Below, one piece after another: positions 21,981 through 31,313 of a DNA stretch of 38,059 nucleotides. Under the pieces are notes generated by a model. It did no database searches. It was not told the DNA's origin and was given only the letters and a program-made list of their open reading frames with translations. Source of the DNA: Thiogranum sp. (GTDB lineage: Bacteria > Pseudomonadota > Gammaproteobacteria > DSM-19610). Where the stretch lies: NCBI GenBank assembly GCA_030148915.1, contig JASBSN010000102.1:1-38059 (forward strand), written 5' to 3'. The number at the start of each line of letters is the position of its first letter. Within the stretch, counting starts at the first letter, position 1. A program made the translations under genes and the position numbers.

Positions 21981-24944
21981 CTAAAGCGTTTTCACCTCAA
22001 GCCCCAACGCTTCACACCGCTCCCGCGCCGTCGAGCCGCTGATCACCGCCACGCTGGCCCGCTGCGCTTCGAGATAGGTTTTGCCGACCCGCCGCAGGTC
22101 CTCCAGCGAGACCTGCAGGACGCGCTGGCGGAAATGCCTGCGCAGTGGCGGCGTGCGGCCGTAGAGCGCATTGTAAAAAGCATCTTTGGCTTCGCCGGCC
22201 GGCGACCCCGGCTTATCGATACTGCTGATGACGCCAAGAATCGCTTCCTCCACGGCGCGCCACTCGTGCTGCTCTTCCATAAGCCAGACCACAGCCCGAT
22301 CGAAATCGTGCAGTGTCTCCTCGAGGCGCGGGTCGCGATAGGAAAAAAAACGGAACGCGGCGTTATCGCTGTCGTAACTGGCCCCGCCGCCGTAGGCGCC
22401 ACCTTGTTCGCGGATCGTGCGGTGCAGATAGCCGTTGCGTAGAAAGCCCGCCAGCACGCTCAGAGCGGCGGCATCCTCATGTTCCAGCGCCACCGCGGGG
22501 AATGCCTTGGCGCAAAAATTTACCTGCGAGTTGGTCAGCCAGGCTTCACGCACCTGGTGTTGCACCGGCTGGCGAGCAAAAGGGGTGTAGGCGCTCGAAG
22601 CGCCTTGTTGCCCCGACCAGGCCTCGTGGAGCTCCTCGCGCGCCTGTTCCAGGCGCTCGGCTTCGGCGATCAACAGGAACTGGCGCGGCGCGTCGAGGAC
22701 CCGCTGGTGAATGGCGGCAAACCGTTCGGCGAGCGCCTGCAGGGAGGCCGTCTCACCGAGGCTGTCATCCAACTGCTTGAGTGCTTTGATACCGGCCAGG
22801 CCGCGCAGCCGGTGCGACAACGCTGCGCCGCTGCTCAGCCCCGAACTTGCCGCCAGCATCGCCAGGGCGTGGCCGTTACCGGTGACACTCTGCTCGCGGC
22901 GGGCGCGCTGCTGGGCGATCAACTCGCGTATCCGCCCCAGTTCGTCAAAACGTGGTGCCGCGAGGGTATCTCGCATGAGCTTGGAAAGTGCGCCGTGATT
23001 GCGCACCAGCGCCTTGCCGGAAAGCACAAAGCAACCTTTCAGCGCCTGCACATCGGCGACGCCACCGCGCAGACTGCTGGAAGCACTGAGGCCGCCGGAG
23101 ACACTCGTCTGCAGCGCCTGGACGCTCAGATAGTCCTGGCCGGCACAGCCCAGTTGAGTCAGCGCGTGGGTGTAGAGCGGCAAGGTATCCAACGCCGGAC
23201 CTTCCAGTTGCGGCAAATCCACCACCACCTGCTGGTAGATCAGGCCGTTGGTGCCCTGTGGGTAGAAGCTGGCGGGAGAATCGGCCGCGCTGCCCTGCTC
23301 GCCCTCGGCGATGTGCATATCCACGGGGATATCTTCGAGACCCACCTTGGGCAGCACCCCGGGGTCGTCCACCTGCTGCTGTCGTTGCGCCAGCGCTTCG
23401 GCCTGCTGCACTACCTGCAGCCGCTGGGCGTCATCCAGTCGGGCGCGCAGCGCTGCAAGGCGTTCGGCTTCGGCCTGATCCCGACGCGCGGCGAGCCCCG
23501 CATCGGGCACCAGGGTCACGCGTACACGATGCTGGTTATCGAGCAGCCGCTCTCGGACCAGACGGGGAATGTAATCGGGGTCGCGGATCAGCTCGCGCAG
23601 CTCCTCCAACACCGGATCCAAATCCAGCACCGCCGCCGGATCACCCCGGTGGACCGCACTCGACAGGCCCTCGAGTATCAGCTGCAGGCCATAGGGATAA
23701 CCGTCGCCGGAAATTTCCCGCTGGCTGAGTTCCAGCTGATGCAGCACGGCTTCGACGCGATCGGGCGCGATGCCCTCATCGGCCACCTTATGCAACACCT
23801 CGAGCACCAAACGCTCAAGCGCATCGGCATGCTCGGCGCGGCTACCCTCCAGACCACAGACAAAGCTCATTTCTCGGTTTGAGGGCTCGAGCCCGCACAG
23901 TGGCGACGGCGCACTGCCAAGATCGGTGGTTTCCAGCGCATGGCGCAACGGCGAGGCGCTGTCATCCAGCAGCACGCCCTCCAGCAGGTGCGCTTCCAGT
24001 TGTTCTTTGAGATGCGTGCTGCGACCGAGCAGCCAGCCGATGACAATGTGGGTCTTGTTGTCGATTTCGCCCGGCTCGTCGAGGGCATAACTTTCCTCGA
24101 CACGCAGCGGCGCGTGGTAGCGTTTTTCGTCGGCGACGGCGATATTCACCTCGAGCCGGTCGAAACGCGACAGGGCCAGATCGTGTATGCGCTGTTGATG
24201 TTCCGCGGCCGGAATGTCGCCGTATGTCATGAATACGGCGTTGGAGGGATGATAGTGGGAATGGTAGAACTCTTTAAGCTGCCGGTAGCTAAGATCTGGG
24301 ATCTGTTCGGGTTCGCCGCCGCTGTTGTAATGATAGGTGGTGGTGGGAAACAGGTATTTGGTCAGCGTCTGCCACAAGGTGCTGGTCGGAGAACTCATTG
24401 CCCCTTTCATTTCGTTGAACACCACGCCTTTAAACTGCAACTCCGACTGCGGATTATCCGCTTCGACGAATTCGACGCGGTGCCCCTCCTGGGCAAAGTC
24501 CAGCTCGTGCAGGCGTGAGAAAAACACCGCATCCAGGTACACGTCCATCAGATTATTGAAATCTTTGCGGTTCTGGCTGGCAAACGGGTAGGCGGTCCAG
24601 TCGCTGCTGGTGAAGGCGTTCATGAAGGTATTCAGGGAGCGGCGTATCATCATGAAAAACGGGTCGCGCACCGGGTAACGCTCGCTGCCGCACAACACCG
24701 TGTGTTCGAGGATATGCGCCACCCCGGTGGAATCCGTAGGCACGGTACGCAGGGCCACCAGAAATACGTTCTCCGGATCCTCGGACGCCAGATGATAATA
24801 AGCAGCGCCAGTCTTGCCGTGCCGGTACTGCTCGACCACCAGATTGAGCGACTCGATCGGTTTACTGCTCACCCATTCAAAAGCCGGATGCACGCGGGGG
24901 GGCGAAGTGCTGCTGACCGGTTTACCGGCGACTGCGCTGCTCAT
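21981..24944 (-). CDS. M16C-family metallopeptidase, presequence-protease-like
   Basis: 987 residues with the inverted zinc motif HILEH (H77, E80, H81) and downstream helices FMNAFTSSDWTAYPFASQN and ELQFKGVVFNEMKGAMSSP. The size and order, with two homologous halves joined by a helical linker and a C-terminal half carrying GGAYGGGASYDSDNAAFRFFSYRDPR, are those of mitochondrial/bacterial presequence proteases (PreP/Cym1). These degrade short unfolded peptides. It has no signal peptide, so cytosolic. AGG precedes the start at some distance. Divergent from xthA. Confidence 0.92.
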   Translation of the reverse strand: MSSAVAGKPVSSTSPPRVHPAFEWVSSKPIESLNLVVEQYRHGKTGAAYYHLASEDPENVFLVALRTVPTDSTGVAHILEHTVLCGSERYPVRDPFFMMIRRSLNTFMNAFTSSDWTAYPFASQNRKDFNNLMDVYLDAVFFSRLHELDFAQEGHRVEFVEADNPQSELQFKGVVFNEMKGAMSSPTSTLWQTLTKYLFPTTTYHYNSGGEPEQIPDLSYRQLKEFYHSHYHPSNAVFMTYGDIPAAEHQQRIHDLALSRFDRLEVNIAVADEKRYHAPLRVEESYALDEPGEIDNKTHIVIGWLLGRSTHLKEQLEAHLLEGVLLDDSASPLRHALETTDLGSAPSPLCGLEPSNREMSFVCGLEGSRAEHADALERLVLEVLHKVADEGIAPDRVEAVLHQLELSQREISGDGYPYGLQLILEGLSSAVHRGDPAAVLDLDPVLEELRELIRDPDYIPRLVRERLLDNQHRVRVTLVPDAGLAARRDQAEAERLAALRARLDDAQRLQVVQQAEALAQRQQQVDDPGVLPKVGLEDIPVDMHIAEGEQGSAADSPASFYPQGTNGLIYQQVVVDLPQLEGPALDTLPLYTHALTQLGCAGQDYLSVQALQTSVSGGLSASSSLRGGVADVQALKGCFVLSGKALVRNHGALSKLMRDTLAAPRFDELGRIRELIAQQRARREQSVTGNGHALAMLAASSGLSSGAALSHRLRGLAGIKALKQLDDSLGETASLQALAERFAAIHQRVLDAPRQFLLIAEAERLEQAREELHEAWSGQQGASSAYTPFARQPVQHQVREAWLTNSQVNFCAKAFPAVALEHEDAAALSVLAGFLRNGYLHRTIREQGGAYGGGASYDSDNAAFRFFSYRDPRLEETLHDFDRAVVWLMEEQHEWRAVEEAILGVISSIDKPGSPAGEAKDAFYNALYGRTPPLRRHFRQRVLQVSLEDLRRVGKTYLEAQRASVAVISGSTARERCEALGLEVKTL

Positions 24945-25035
24945 AATAATATAAGTACCTGCTGCTGTGAGGTCGTTAGCGTGGCGATTGTACCGTGCCC
25001 GGCGGTCGTTGTGCCATGCCGGCGCCGGGAGCGCG

Positions 25036-25065
25036 TTGCTGCATTGGCGACCTAACCGCTAGAAT
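25036..25065 (+). promoter_or_regulatory. Probable xthA promoter
   Basis: TTGCTG (25036-25041) and TAGAAT (25060-25065) are 18 bp apart, with transcription predicted near 25072 and a short leader to the ATG at 25094. The minus strand of the same divergent region holds a TACAAT (24987-24992) that may serve the M16C gene, with a poor -35. Confidence 0.6.
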
Positions 25066-25093
25066 GCGGGCTGCTGAAGGCAAATTAAACCCT

Positions 25094-25912
25094 ATGAAAA
25101 TCGTCTCATTTAATACCAATGGCATTCGCGCCCGTGCGCACCAACTGCAGGCGCTGATCGAACACCAGCGACCGGACATCATCGGCATCCAGGAAACCAA
25201 GGTCCAGGATAAGGATTTTCCATGCGAAATTGTCGAAGCGCTGGGATATCACGTCATCTACCACGGCCAGAAATCGCACTACGGCGTGGCGCTCATGTCC
25301 CGAGCGGCCCCGGTCGAGGTCAGCCGCGGCTTCATGCACGACGATGAGCACGCCCAGCGGCGCCTGATCAGCGCCCGGTTTGCGCTTGCCGACGGTCGCC
25401 TGCTGACGGTGCTCAACGGCTATTTCCCCCAGGGCGAGAGCCGCGAGCACCCGACAAAGTTTCCCGCCAAACGCCGCTTTTACAACGATCTGCTCGAGCT
25501 GTTGCAACAACAGCATGACCCTAATCAGCCGCTGGCGGTGCTTGGTGATATGAATGTCGCGCCGCTGGAGGCCGATATCGGCATCGGTGAAGACAATGCC
25601 CGGCGCTGGCTGCGCTCCGGCAAGTGCAGCTTTCTGCCCGAGGAGCGTGAATGGCTGCGAAATCTGATGGACTGGGGGCTGGTAGACACCTTTCGGCAGT
25701 GCCATGGTGGGCAGACCGATCGTTACAGTTGGTTCGATTACCGTAGCCGCGGCTTTGAGCGCGAGCCCCGGCGTGGGTTACGCATCGACATGATTCTGGC
25801 CACCCCGGTGCTCGCCGAGACCTGCCGCGATGCGGGTATCGATTACACTATCCGGGGGATGGAGAAGCCCTCCGATCACTGCCCGGTGTGGGCCGATTTC
25901 GCCATTGAATAA
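25094..25912 (+). CDS. xthA: Exodeoxyribonuclease III
   Basis: 272 residues of the AP-endonuclease/exonuclease III fold. Motifs are [14 protein letters not shown] (metal-site Asn), [10 protein letters not shown] (catalytic Glu), [19 protein letters not shown] and [10 protein letters not shown] with the catalytic His. It cuts at abasic sites and digests DNA from 3' ends in base-excision repair. The ATG at 25094 fits the conserved N-terminus; the frame is open 33 codons further upstream without homology. No AAGGAG-like site lies close; GAAGG is about 15 nt upstream. Confidence 0.95.
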   Translation: MKIVSFNTNGIRARAHQLQALIEHQRPDIIGIQETKVQDKDFPCEIVEALGYHVIYHGQKSHYGVALMSRAAPVEVSRGFMHDDEHAQRRLISARFALADGRLLTVLNGYFPQGESREHPTKFPAKRRFYNDLLELLQQQHDPNQPLAVLGDMNVAPLEADIGIGEDNARRWLRSGKCSFLPEEREWLRNLMDWGLVDTFRQCHGGQTDRYSWFDYRSRGFEREPRRGLRIDMILATPVLAETCRDAGIDYTIRGMEKPSDHCPVWADFAIE

Positions 25913-25924
25913 GCCCCCCGGCCT

Positions 25925-25953
25925 TTGTTACTCGCCGGCTGTGGCGCTACAAT
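25925..25953 (+). promoter_or_regulatory. Promoter directly before the mlaC-like gene
   Basis: TTGTTA (25925-25930) and TACAAT (25948-25953) are 17 bp apart. Transcription would start about 7 nt after the -10, which is the ATG at 25960, so the message could be leaderless. Confidence 0.6.
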
Positions 25954-25959
25954 GAGCGC

Positions 25960-26655
25960 ATGAGAGGACTTATCACACGCGAGTTCAGATTCTGGCACCT
26001 GGCGGCCTGCCTGGTCATCGCATTTGCCGGGCCCTCGGTCGCCGCCGCGGCTATCGCCAGCAACACCTCCGCCAGCGACCCCCAGCCGCTCGTGGAACAA
26101 CGCATTCATGAACTGCTGGTGCAATTGCGCGACAATTCCGAGGCCATCCGTCACGATAAAAGTATCGCCTACCGGATCAGCGACCAACTGATCGTGCCAA
26201 TTATCGATTTTCCCCGTATCGCGCGCCTGGTGATCGGCAAATACTGGCGCCAGGCCAGCGACAAACAGCGCGACGACATCACCCGCGAGATCCGGGAGTT
26301 GCTGGTGCGCTCTTACGTCACTGCCATGAGCAGCTATATTGATGACTTGGTGTCGGACAAAAACATGATCAGCTTCCAGCCGTCTCACTACCAGCCGGGC
26401 GACCGCAAGGCTTCGGTGCGCGCCAACATCGCGCTGGGGGGCAGGGCGCCGGCCGAAGTCCGCTACCAGCTCTACTACACCGGGCAATGGAAAATCTACG
26501 ATATCAGCATCGAAGGTATCAGCCTCGCCCTGACCTACCGCACCAGCTTTGGCGAGCAGATCAAGCGCGAGGGGCTGGACCACCTGATCGCCCAGCTCGC
26601 CGAGCGCAATCGCCGCGGCGACGTCGAAATCCCCAAGACCAAACTCTCACAGTAA
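25960..26655 (+). CDS. MlaC/Tgt2-family phospholipid-binding periplasmic protein
   Basis: 231 residues with a signal peptide (FWHLAACLVIAFAGPSVAAAA). The rest fits MlaC/Ttg2D: SDQLIVPIIDFPRIARLVIGKYWRQASDKQRDDITREIRELLVRSYVTAM and, in the second half, VRYQLYYTGQWKIYDISIEGISLALTYRTSF. MlaC shuttles phospholipids between the outer membrane and the MlaFEDB complex. None of mlaA, B, D, E or F is next to it, so it is an isolated copy here. AAGG-like ribosome-binding sequence is absent; see the promoter for a leaderless option. Confidence 0.85.
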   Translation: MRGLITREFRFWHLAACLVIAFAGPSVAAAAIASNTSASDPQPLVEQRIHELLVQLRDNSEAIRHDKSIAYRISDQLIVPIIDFPRIARLVIGKYWRQASDKQRDDITREIRELLVRSYVTAMSSYIDDLVSDKNMISFQPSHYQPGDRKASVRANIALGGRAPAEVRYQLYYTGQWKIYDISIEGISLALTYRTSFGEQIKREGLDHLIAQLAERNRRGDVEIPKTKLSQ

Positions 26656-26784
26656 ACCACGCCGAGCACCCTGCTTCGGGCCGCTCTCTCGTGACGGCGG
26701 AAATTGCCGTACAATCAAAAGGCTATAATCCGTCTCCGGGGAATAACGGCGGCTTACGCTGGCGGGCGCTGCGCTTGGCGCTCA

Positions 26785-27039
26785 CTACGAGTGCAGAGGA
26801 AGGCTGCCGGAACCGGGCGGCATTTGCAGAAAATAACCTTGCGCTTCGAGCTGGCGCAACACGTCGCGGACGTCGGCCTGAGCCAGGTTACGCTGCGGAT
26901 GCAGCTCCAACTCGATCACCTTTTCCAGTTTACCGAGCAACTGGCGCAGCCCCGTCGGCACGCGCGAAAATTCATCGGCGGTAGGTACGAATAAAAAATA
27001 ATCGTACTGGCGGAGGCTTTTATAGACGCTGCATTGCAC
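26785..27039 (-). CDS. ycgL: YcgL-domain protein
   Basis: 84 residues. The sequence CSVYKSLRQYDYFLFVPTADEFSRVPTGLRQLLGKLEKVIELELHPQRNLAQADVRDVLRQLEAQGYFLQMPP matches YcgL (E. coli: [26 protein letters not shown] ... QGYYLQLPP). It is a small cytosolic alpha/beta protein of unknown function. It follows the hypothetical gene at 27052 after 12 bp. Its 3' end faces the mlaC-like gene. Confidence 0.9.
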   Translation of the reverse strand: MQCSVYKSLRQYDYFLFVPTADEFSRVPTGLRQLLGKLEKVIELELHPQRNLAQADVRDVLRQLEAQGYFLQMPPGSGSLPLHS

Positions 27040-27051
27040 CGGCCGAAGTTC

Positions 27052-27459
27052 TCAGGAGAGCCGCCGCGGTGAGAAATCGACCGCCACCTCATGGACAAAC
27101 GGCTGGTTGAAAACCAGTTCGGCGGAGAACGCGCCGTCCACCAGGCTGGCCTTGATCTGCGTCAGCTCGGGCAGGCGACTGGCCAGGTAAGCGCAACCGG
27201 CGGCGATCAGCGCCTCGTTGTCGCTGCGCAGCGCCTCGATCACCTGGATAGCGACAAACTGCGCGCGCTGCAGGCTATCCGGCTGCGCCACCCACTGATC
27301 ACCAAGTTGCACACCACCGCTCATTCGTTCGTCCATGCGCTCAAGACAGGCTCTCTGACCCTCAGCCAGCGGCCTGCCGCGATGATACTCAATATGCACT
27401 TCGCCGTTGACCAGCACGGTCAGGGCCAAGTGCGCTTGATTGTCCGCTGTAGCACTCAT
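27052..27459 (-). CDS. Hypothetical protein upstream of ycgL
   Basis: 135 residues, no signal peptide. The first half (HLALTVLVNGEVHIEYHRGRPLAEGQRACLERMDERMSGGVQLG) and second half (ARFAQFVAIQVIEALRSDNEALIAAGCAYLASRLPELTQIKASLVDGAFSAELVFNQP, approximately) show alternating strands and helices but no recognised motif. The start at 27459 (MSATADNQ) is chosen because upstream codons lack similarity to anything; the ribosome-binding site is weak. It lies between the HIT-like gene (64 bp) and ycgL (12 bp). Confidence 0.65.
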   Translation of the reverse strand: MSATADNQAHLALTVLVNGEVHIEYHRGRPLAEGQRACLERMDERMSGGVQLGDQWVAQPDSLQRAQFVAIQVIEALRSDNEALIAAGCAYLASRLPELTQIKASLVDGAFSAELVFNQPFVHEVAVDFSPRRLS

Positions 27460-27523
27460 AGGGCGTATTATCGCTGTAAGGTCGCCGGCAAAAAAGCAGT
27501 AAATTCCGCCCTGTGCGATCTCT

Positions 27524-28585
27524 TCATGGGATCGGCGCACCGGGCAGGCGGGCGGCGGTCAGGGCGGTGCTGATGCACGCCTCGGTGAGCACCGTATAGT
27601 CCTGACGATTGAAGGTGATGATGCCGCCGGCCATTTCATACCAGGACAAACCGCTGGACCAGGGCGCAAGCGAAAAAGCGCCCTGTTTGCGCCGCGGCAT
27701 ACAGTACAGGCGCCCAGGTGTGTAGAGCAGGTTGTAGGCCTCATCGGCCGCCTGCAGATGCTCGATAAACTGCCAGGCCGTATCAATTGAGTCAAAACAG
27801 TGGCAATCGACCGGATAGGCTTCTGCTCCGCCGTTGTGCTGCCAACCGCCCAGTTCGACGGCTAGGGGCGCCTCGCGCACGAACAGATGATAGTGTAAAT
27901 GATTGACCGAAGCGTAGGCGCCCAATGCATTGTAGCCGACCCGAATTCCCGGCATCGTCGCGGCTAGTTGCTGCACCTGCTGCCAGATAAACGCGTGCAT
28001 CTCCTGACGGTGAAACTGCGCCAGCGCGTCCTCTCTCTGTGGCACCAGTAGGCAATGCAGATCCACGAAGGGGTATTTGTTGTAATACAGATCGACACGC
28101 CGCCCCTGCCATTCGCCCGACCACAACGCTTCTCGCTGCATAAACGGTTTATTGAAATTGAAATCCTGGGCGTCGAACGGTGCCCGAATGGTACTCATCG
28201 GTCGCTGAGCGCTGCGCAGCGGCCGGAAAGAACGCAGGTGATTGAACTGCACCTCCCAGACTCCGGCCCGGCGCTGTTCGGTCAACGCCAGCGCATCGAA
28301 TCCGATAGAGACGATTTTCAGAAACACCAGCAGGTCGTCGTCCGCCTCGGCCAGCCGGCCGCCCCGGACAAACGCCTCGCGCAACCGCTCGGCATGCGCC
28401 TGGCAGTGCTGCTGCAGACGCTCTCGCAAGCTGCCAAACAGCGCGGCGTGAAATTCGGCGTTAGCCGCTACAAGGATAAACAGGTTCAGCGCATCGGCCT
28501 GGAGTAAACGCTCAAGGCCCTGTTCGAAACCCCGACGAAAAGCCGCGGTAGAGGCAAATAATGCCATGTCGGAGGCGCCGCTCAT
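27524..28585 (-). CDS. HIT-like nucleotidylyltransferase/phosphorylase
   Basis: 353 residues. A histidine triad-type motif SVNHLHYHLFV is near residue 228, preceded by FNKPFMQREALWSG and YPFVDLHCLLVPQRED. This arrangement resembles the GDP-L-galactose/GDP-glucose phosphorylase and Ap4A-phosphorylase branch of the HIT superfamily, which cleave nucleoside-diphosphate sugars or dinucleotides. The first 125 residues form a separate helical domain. The start overlaps the stop of the glycosyltransferase gene by 4 bp (ATGA), so the two are tightly coupled. The substrate is unknown. Confidence 0.75.
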   Translation of the reverse strand: MSGASDMALFASTAAFRRGFEQGLERLLQADALNLFILVAANAEFHAALFGSLRERLQQHCQAHAERLREAFVRGGRLAEADDDLLVFLKIVSIGFDALALTEQRRAGVWEVQFNHLRSFRPLRSAQRPMSTIRAPFDAQDFNFNKPFMQREALWSGEWQGRRVDLYYNKYPFVDLHCLLVPQREDALAQFHRQEMHAFIWQQVQQLAATMPGIRVGYNALGAYASVNHLHYHLFVREAPLAVELGGWQHNGGAEAYPVDCHCFDSIDTAWQFIEHLQAADEAYNLLYTPGRLYCMPRRKQGAFSLAPWSSGLSWYEMAGGIITFNRQDYTVLTEACISTALTAARLPGAPIP

Positions 28586-29670
28586 ATCGCCGTTAGCCGC
28601 CGCTTAAGGCAAGCGACGATCCACTGTGCGGCCTGGTCCGCACCCACAGGTGGGCACGGGCGCACCTGCAAAGACGCCAGTGGCTCCAGCAGATTGGCGA
28701 AGCAGCCGGTGTCCAGCCGCCGCGCCTGCACCGCCAACCCCGCCTGATGCGCGTGCAACCACTCCAGTAAAATGGCTTCCTCCGGCCAGTCCGGACGCGG
28801 TACATACAGCAGGGGGGTGGCATTGACGACGCACTCGGTGACGGTTCCATAACCGCATTTACCCAGCACGGCATCACACGAAGCCACCAGGTCGGTAAAC
28901 CCCAGACCGGTGCATTGATAACTGCTGACATCGGGGTGGGCCACCCGCCAGTCGGCATCGACCAGCCAGTGGATGCCCTGATCCCGCGGCCAGCTCTCCA
29001 TCGGGAAGCGCGCTTGGACCCCCCCCGGAGCCACCAGAATCAGTCGCTGATCGGCTGCCGTGACCGGCAGCCGATCGCGCAAACGCCCACTCTGTGCCTT
29101 ACCGCTGGCGGCAATGGGCCCGATGGCGATGCGATTGTCCAGCCAGTCCATGGGCATGGAGGGCGTCGGACACAAAAACGCCTGGGCACTGCGGTAGGCG
29201 GCTTCCATCTGCGCCAACACGGCCGGCGCTTCCGCGCGCGCGGAAAAATAACACCGATAAATATCCGCCCAGTTAAGCGAACATAGCGCAAGCGTCGCAA
29301 TGCCGGCCAGCTCCGCCGCGGCCAGCGTCAGGTACGGCACGTCCGCCAGCACCAGATCCGGGGCCAGGCGGCGCAGCCGTTCGGCCTCGCGATCGACCTG
29401 GCGGTCCCAGTCGCGGTGCAACTGCCGGTAAGCCTCGGCGCTGGCCTCGAGGTCGATAGCGAACGCGGATTTCATCACCAGACCAATATCGGCCGCCGCT
29501 TCGACAAGCGCGAACTCGCCGTGAACACGCCCGCGCAGGAAAGCCCGCGGCAGACTGCTCGACAGCGTCAGGCGCAAATCGGGCTCTCGTTGCCGCAGGG
29601 CGTTGAGCACAGACGATGCCTGGGCGGCATGGCCGTAACCGTGCGCCGTAATAGCCGTCAGCAGATGCAC
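28582..29670 (-). CDS. GT-B-fold glycosyltransferase
   Basis: 362 residues. The N-terminal HGYGHAAQ (10-17) is the acceptor-side glycine loop seen in MurG/GT28-like proteins and in the N-terminal region of plant arabinokinase. The C-terminal donor site has GKCGYGTVTECVVNATPLLYVPR. No membrane segment or signal. The gene starts 15 bp after the lipA stop and overlaps the HIT-like gene by 4 bp at its end. The acceptor and sugar are unknown. The pair looks like a nucleotide-sugar handling unit. Confidence 0.8.
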   Translation of the reverse strand: MHLLTAITAHGYGHAAQASSVLNALRQREPDLRLTLSSSLPRAFLRGRVHGEFALVEAAADIGLVMKSAFAIDLEASAEAYRQLHRDWDRQVDREAERLRRLAPDLVLADVPYLTLAAAELAGIATLALCSLNWADIYRCYFSARAEAPAVLAQMEAAYRSAQAFLCPTPSMPMDWLDNRIAIGPIAASGKAQSGRLRDRLPVTAADQRLILVAPGGVQARFPMESWPRDQGIHWLVDADWRVAHPDVSSYQCTGLGFTDLVASCDAVLGKCGYGTVTECVVNATPLLYVPRPDWPEEAILLEWLHAHQAGLAVQARRLDTGCFANLLEPLASLQVRPCPPVGADQAAQWIVACLKRRLTAI

Positions 29671-29685
29671 AGACAGTCCGTAGCG

Positions 29686-30624
29686 CTACACCAGACCCGC
29701 CGCCTGCTGGTCGGCATGGTAAGAAGAACGCACCATCGGGCCGCTGGCGACCTGATTGAATCCCAAGGCCTCGCCCAACTCACGCAATTGTTCGAACTCG
29801 TCCGGGTGGACGAAACGCGCCACCGGTAAATGGTGTTTGCTCGGCTGCAGGTACTGCCCCAGGGTGAGCATCTCCACATCGTGGGCGCGCAGATCACGCA
29901 TCACTTCACCGACCTCGGCCAGCGTTTCGCCCAAGCCGAGCATCAGACCCGACTTGGAGGGCACGCCGGGGTGCTCCTGTTTGAAACGTTTCAGCAGCTC
30001 CAGCGACCACTGATAATCAGAGCCGGGACGGGCCTGCTTATACAGCCTCGGCACGGTCTCCAGGTTATGGTTAAACACATCCGGCGGCGCCGCGCGCAGG
30101 ATATCCAGCGCCCGATCCCTGCGACCGCGAAAATCCGGCACCAGCACTTCGATGCGAATCGTCGGACTGGCCTCGCGCACCGCCTGGATGCAGGCGACGA
30201 AATGCCCCGCGCCACCGTCGCGCAGATCGTCCCGATCGACCGAGGTAATCACCACATAGCGCAAGCCCATGGACTCGATGGTCCGCGCCAGACTGCGCGG
30301 TTCGTCTGCATCAAGCGGATCGGGACGCCCGTGGGCGACATCGCAGAACGGACAGCGGCGGGTACAAATATCGCCCATAATCATGAACGTCGCCGTTCCG
30401 TGAGCGAAACACTCGCCAAGGTTTGGGCACGAAGCCTCTTCGCACACCGTGTGCAGGCGGTTTTCCCGCAAGATGCTCTTGAGGCGCTGCACCTCGGGGC
30501 CCGCCGGCGATCGGGCGCGAATCCATGCCGGCTTACGCAACGGCGTATGGGTCGGCTCGATCCTGATCGGGATGCGTGCCATTTTGGCGGCGCCGCGTTG
30601 ATGCTTGGGTTGTTCATTCGACAT
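29686..30624 (-). CDS. lipA: Lipoyl synthase
   Basis: 312 residues of the radical SAM superfamily. The auxiliary cluster is bound by C61, C66 and C72 ([12 protein letters not shown]), and the SAM cluster by C87, C91 and C94 (CTRRCPFC). The C-terminal motif VRSSYHA supplies the serine ligand of the auxiliary cluster. LipA inserts two sulfurs into protein-bound octanoyl groups to make lipoate. The start MSNEQPKHQ is at 30624; upstream in-frame codons lie in the intergenic space after lipB. Downstream of lipB by 35 bp. Confidence 0.96.
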   Translation of the reverse strand: MSNEQPKHQRGAAKMARIPIRIEPTHTPLRKPAWIRARSPAGPEVQRLKSILRENRLHTVCEEASCPNLGECFAHGTATFMIMGDICTRRCPFCDVAHGRPDPLDADEPRSLARTIESMGLRYVVITSVDRDDLRDGGAGHFVACIQAVREASPTIRIEVLVPDFRGRRDRALDILRAAPPDVFNHNLETVPRLYKQARPGSDYQWSLELLKRFKQEHPGVPSKSGLMLGLGETLAEVGEVMRDLRAHDVEMLTLGQYLQPSKHHLPVARFVHPDEFEQLRELGEALGFNQVASGPMVRSSYHADQQAAGLV

Positions 30625-30659
30625 AAGTATGTATTTCCAGCAGCGTGTTGCTAAGTGCG

Positions 30660-31313
30660 TTAGCGCACAAGGTAAGCGAATCGTGCGGCAAAATGGCTCA
30701 GCCATTGCTGCCCCGCCTCGACCACACCCACATTGACGCCAAGATCGCGCGCCTGCGTGACCGGCAGGTCAGCGTACCCGCAAGGGTTGATCATAGCGAA
30801 CGGCGCAAGATCCATGTCCAGGTTCAACGCCAACCCATGGTAACTGCAGCCACGCCGCACACGCAGGCCGAGCGCGGCGATCTTGGCGCCTTCGACATAC
30901 ACACCGGGCGCATCGGCGCGCGTGGTGGCGGTGATGCCAAAAGAGTGCAGCCAGTCGATCACCGACTGCTCCAAGGCGCTGACCAGCCCGCGCACGCCGA
31001 TGCCAAGACGGCGCAGATCAAGCAACACATAGGCGACCAGCTGCCCGGGGCCATGATACGTGACCTGGCCGCCGCGATCAGTCTCCACAATCGAAATGTC
31101 ACCGCTGGCCAGCAGATGCTCACGCTTGCCGTTCATGCCCAGGGTAAATACCGGCGCGTGCTGCAACAACCAGACTTGGTCCGCGTCGCCGGCGTGACGC
31201 CGCTGGGTGAACGCCTGCATGTCGCGCCACACCGGCGTGTAGTCGCACACTCCGAGCCGCCTGACCTGCAACAACGGCGCTTGCCTCGCCCCGACCGCGC
31301 GGGACGCGCTCAA
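30660..31313 (-). CDS. lipB: Octanoyltransferase
   Basis: 217 residues with TTG at 31313 as the start; a GTG at 31337 would add eight. Motifs are [52 protein letters not shown] (catalytic Lys) and [12 protein letters not shown] (catalytic Cys). It moves octanoyl groups from acyl carrier protein to lipoate-dependent enzymes, the step before LipA. The TTG overlaps the ybeD stop (TTGA, 4 bp), as expected for a coupled operon. Start uncertain. Confidence 0.93.
   Translation of the reverse strand: MSASRAVGARQAPLLQVRRLGVCDYTPVWRDMQAFTQRRHAGDADQVWLLQHAPVFTLGMNGKREHLLASGDISIVETDRGGQVTYHGPGQLVAYVLLDLRRLGIGVRGLVSALEQSVIDWLHSFGITATTRADAPGVYVEGAKIAALGLRVRRGCSYHGLALNLDMDLAPFAMINPCGYADLPVTQARDLGVNVGVVEAGQQWLSHFAARFAYLVR

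Noticed and set aside
26487-26984. Plus-strand frame of 165 codons at the mlaC-ycgL junction.
   Set aside because: It begins inside mlaC in another frame and ends antisense inside ycgL; the translation is Arg/Ala-rich noise.
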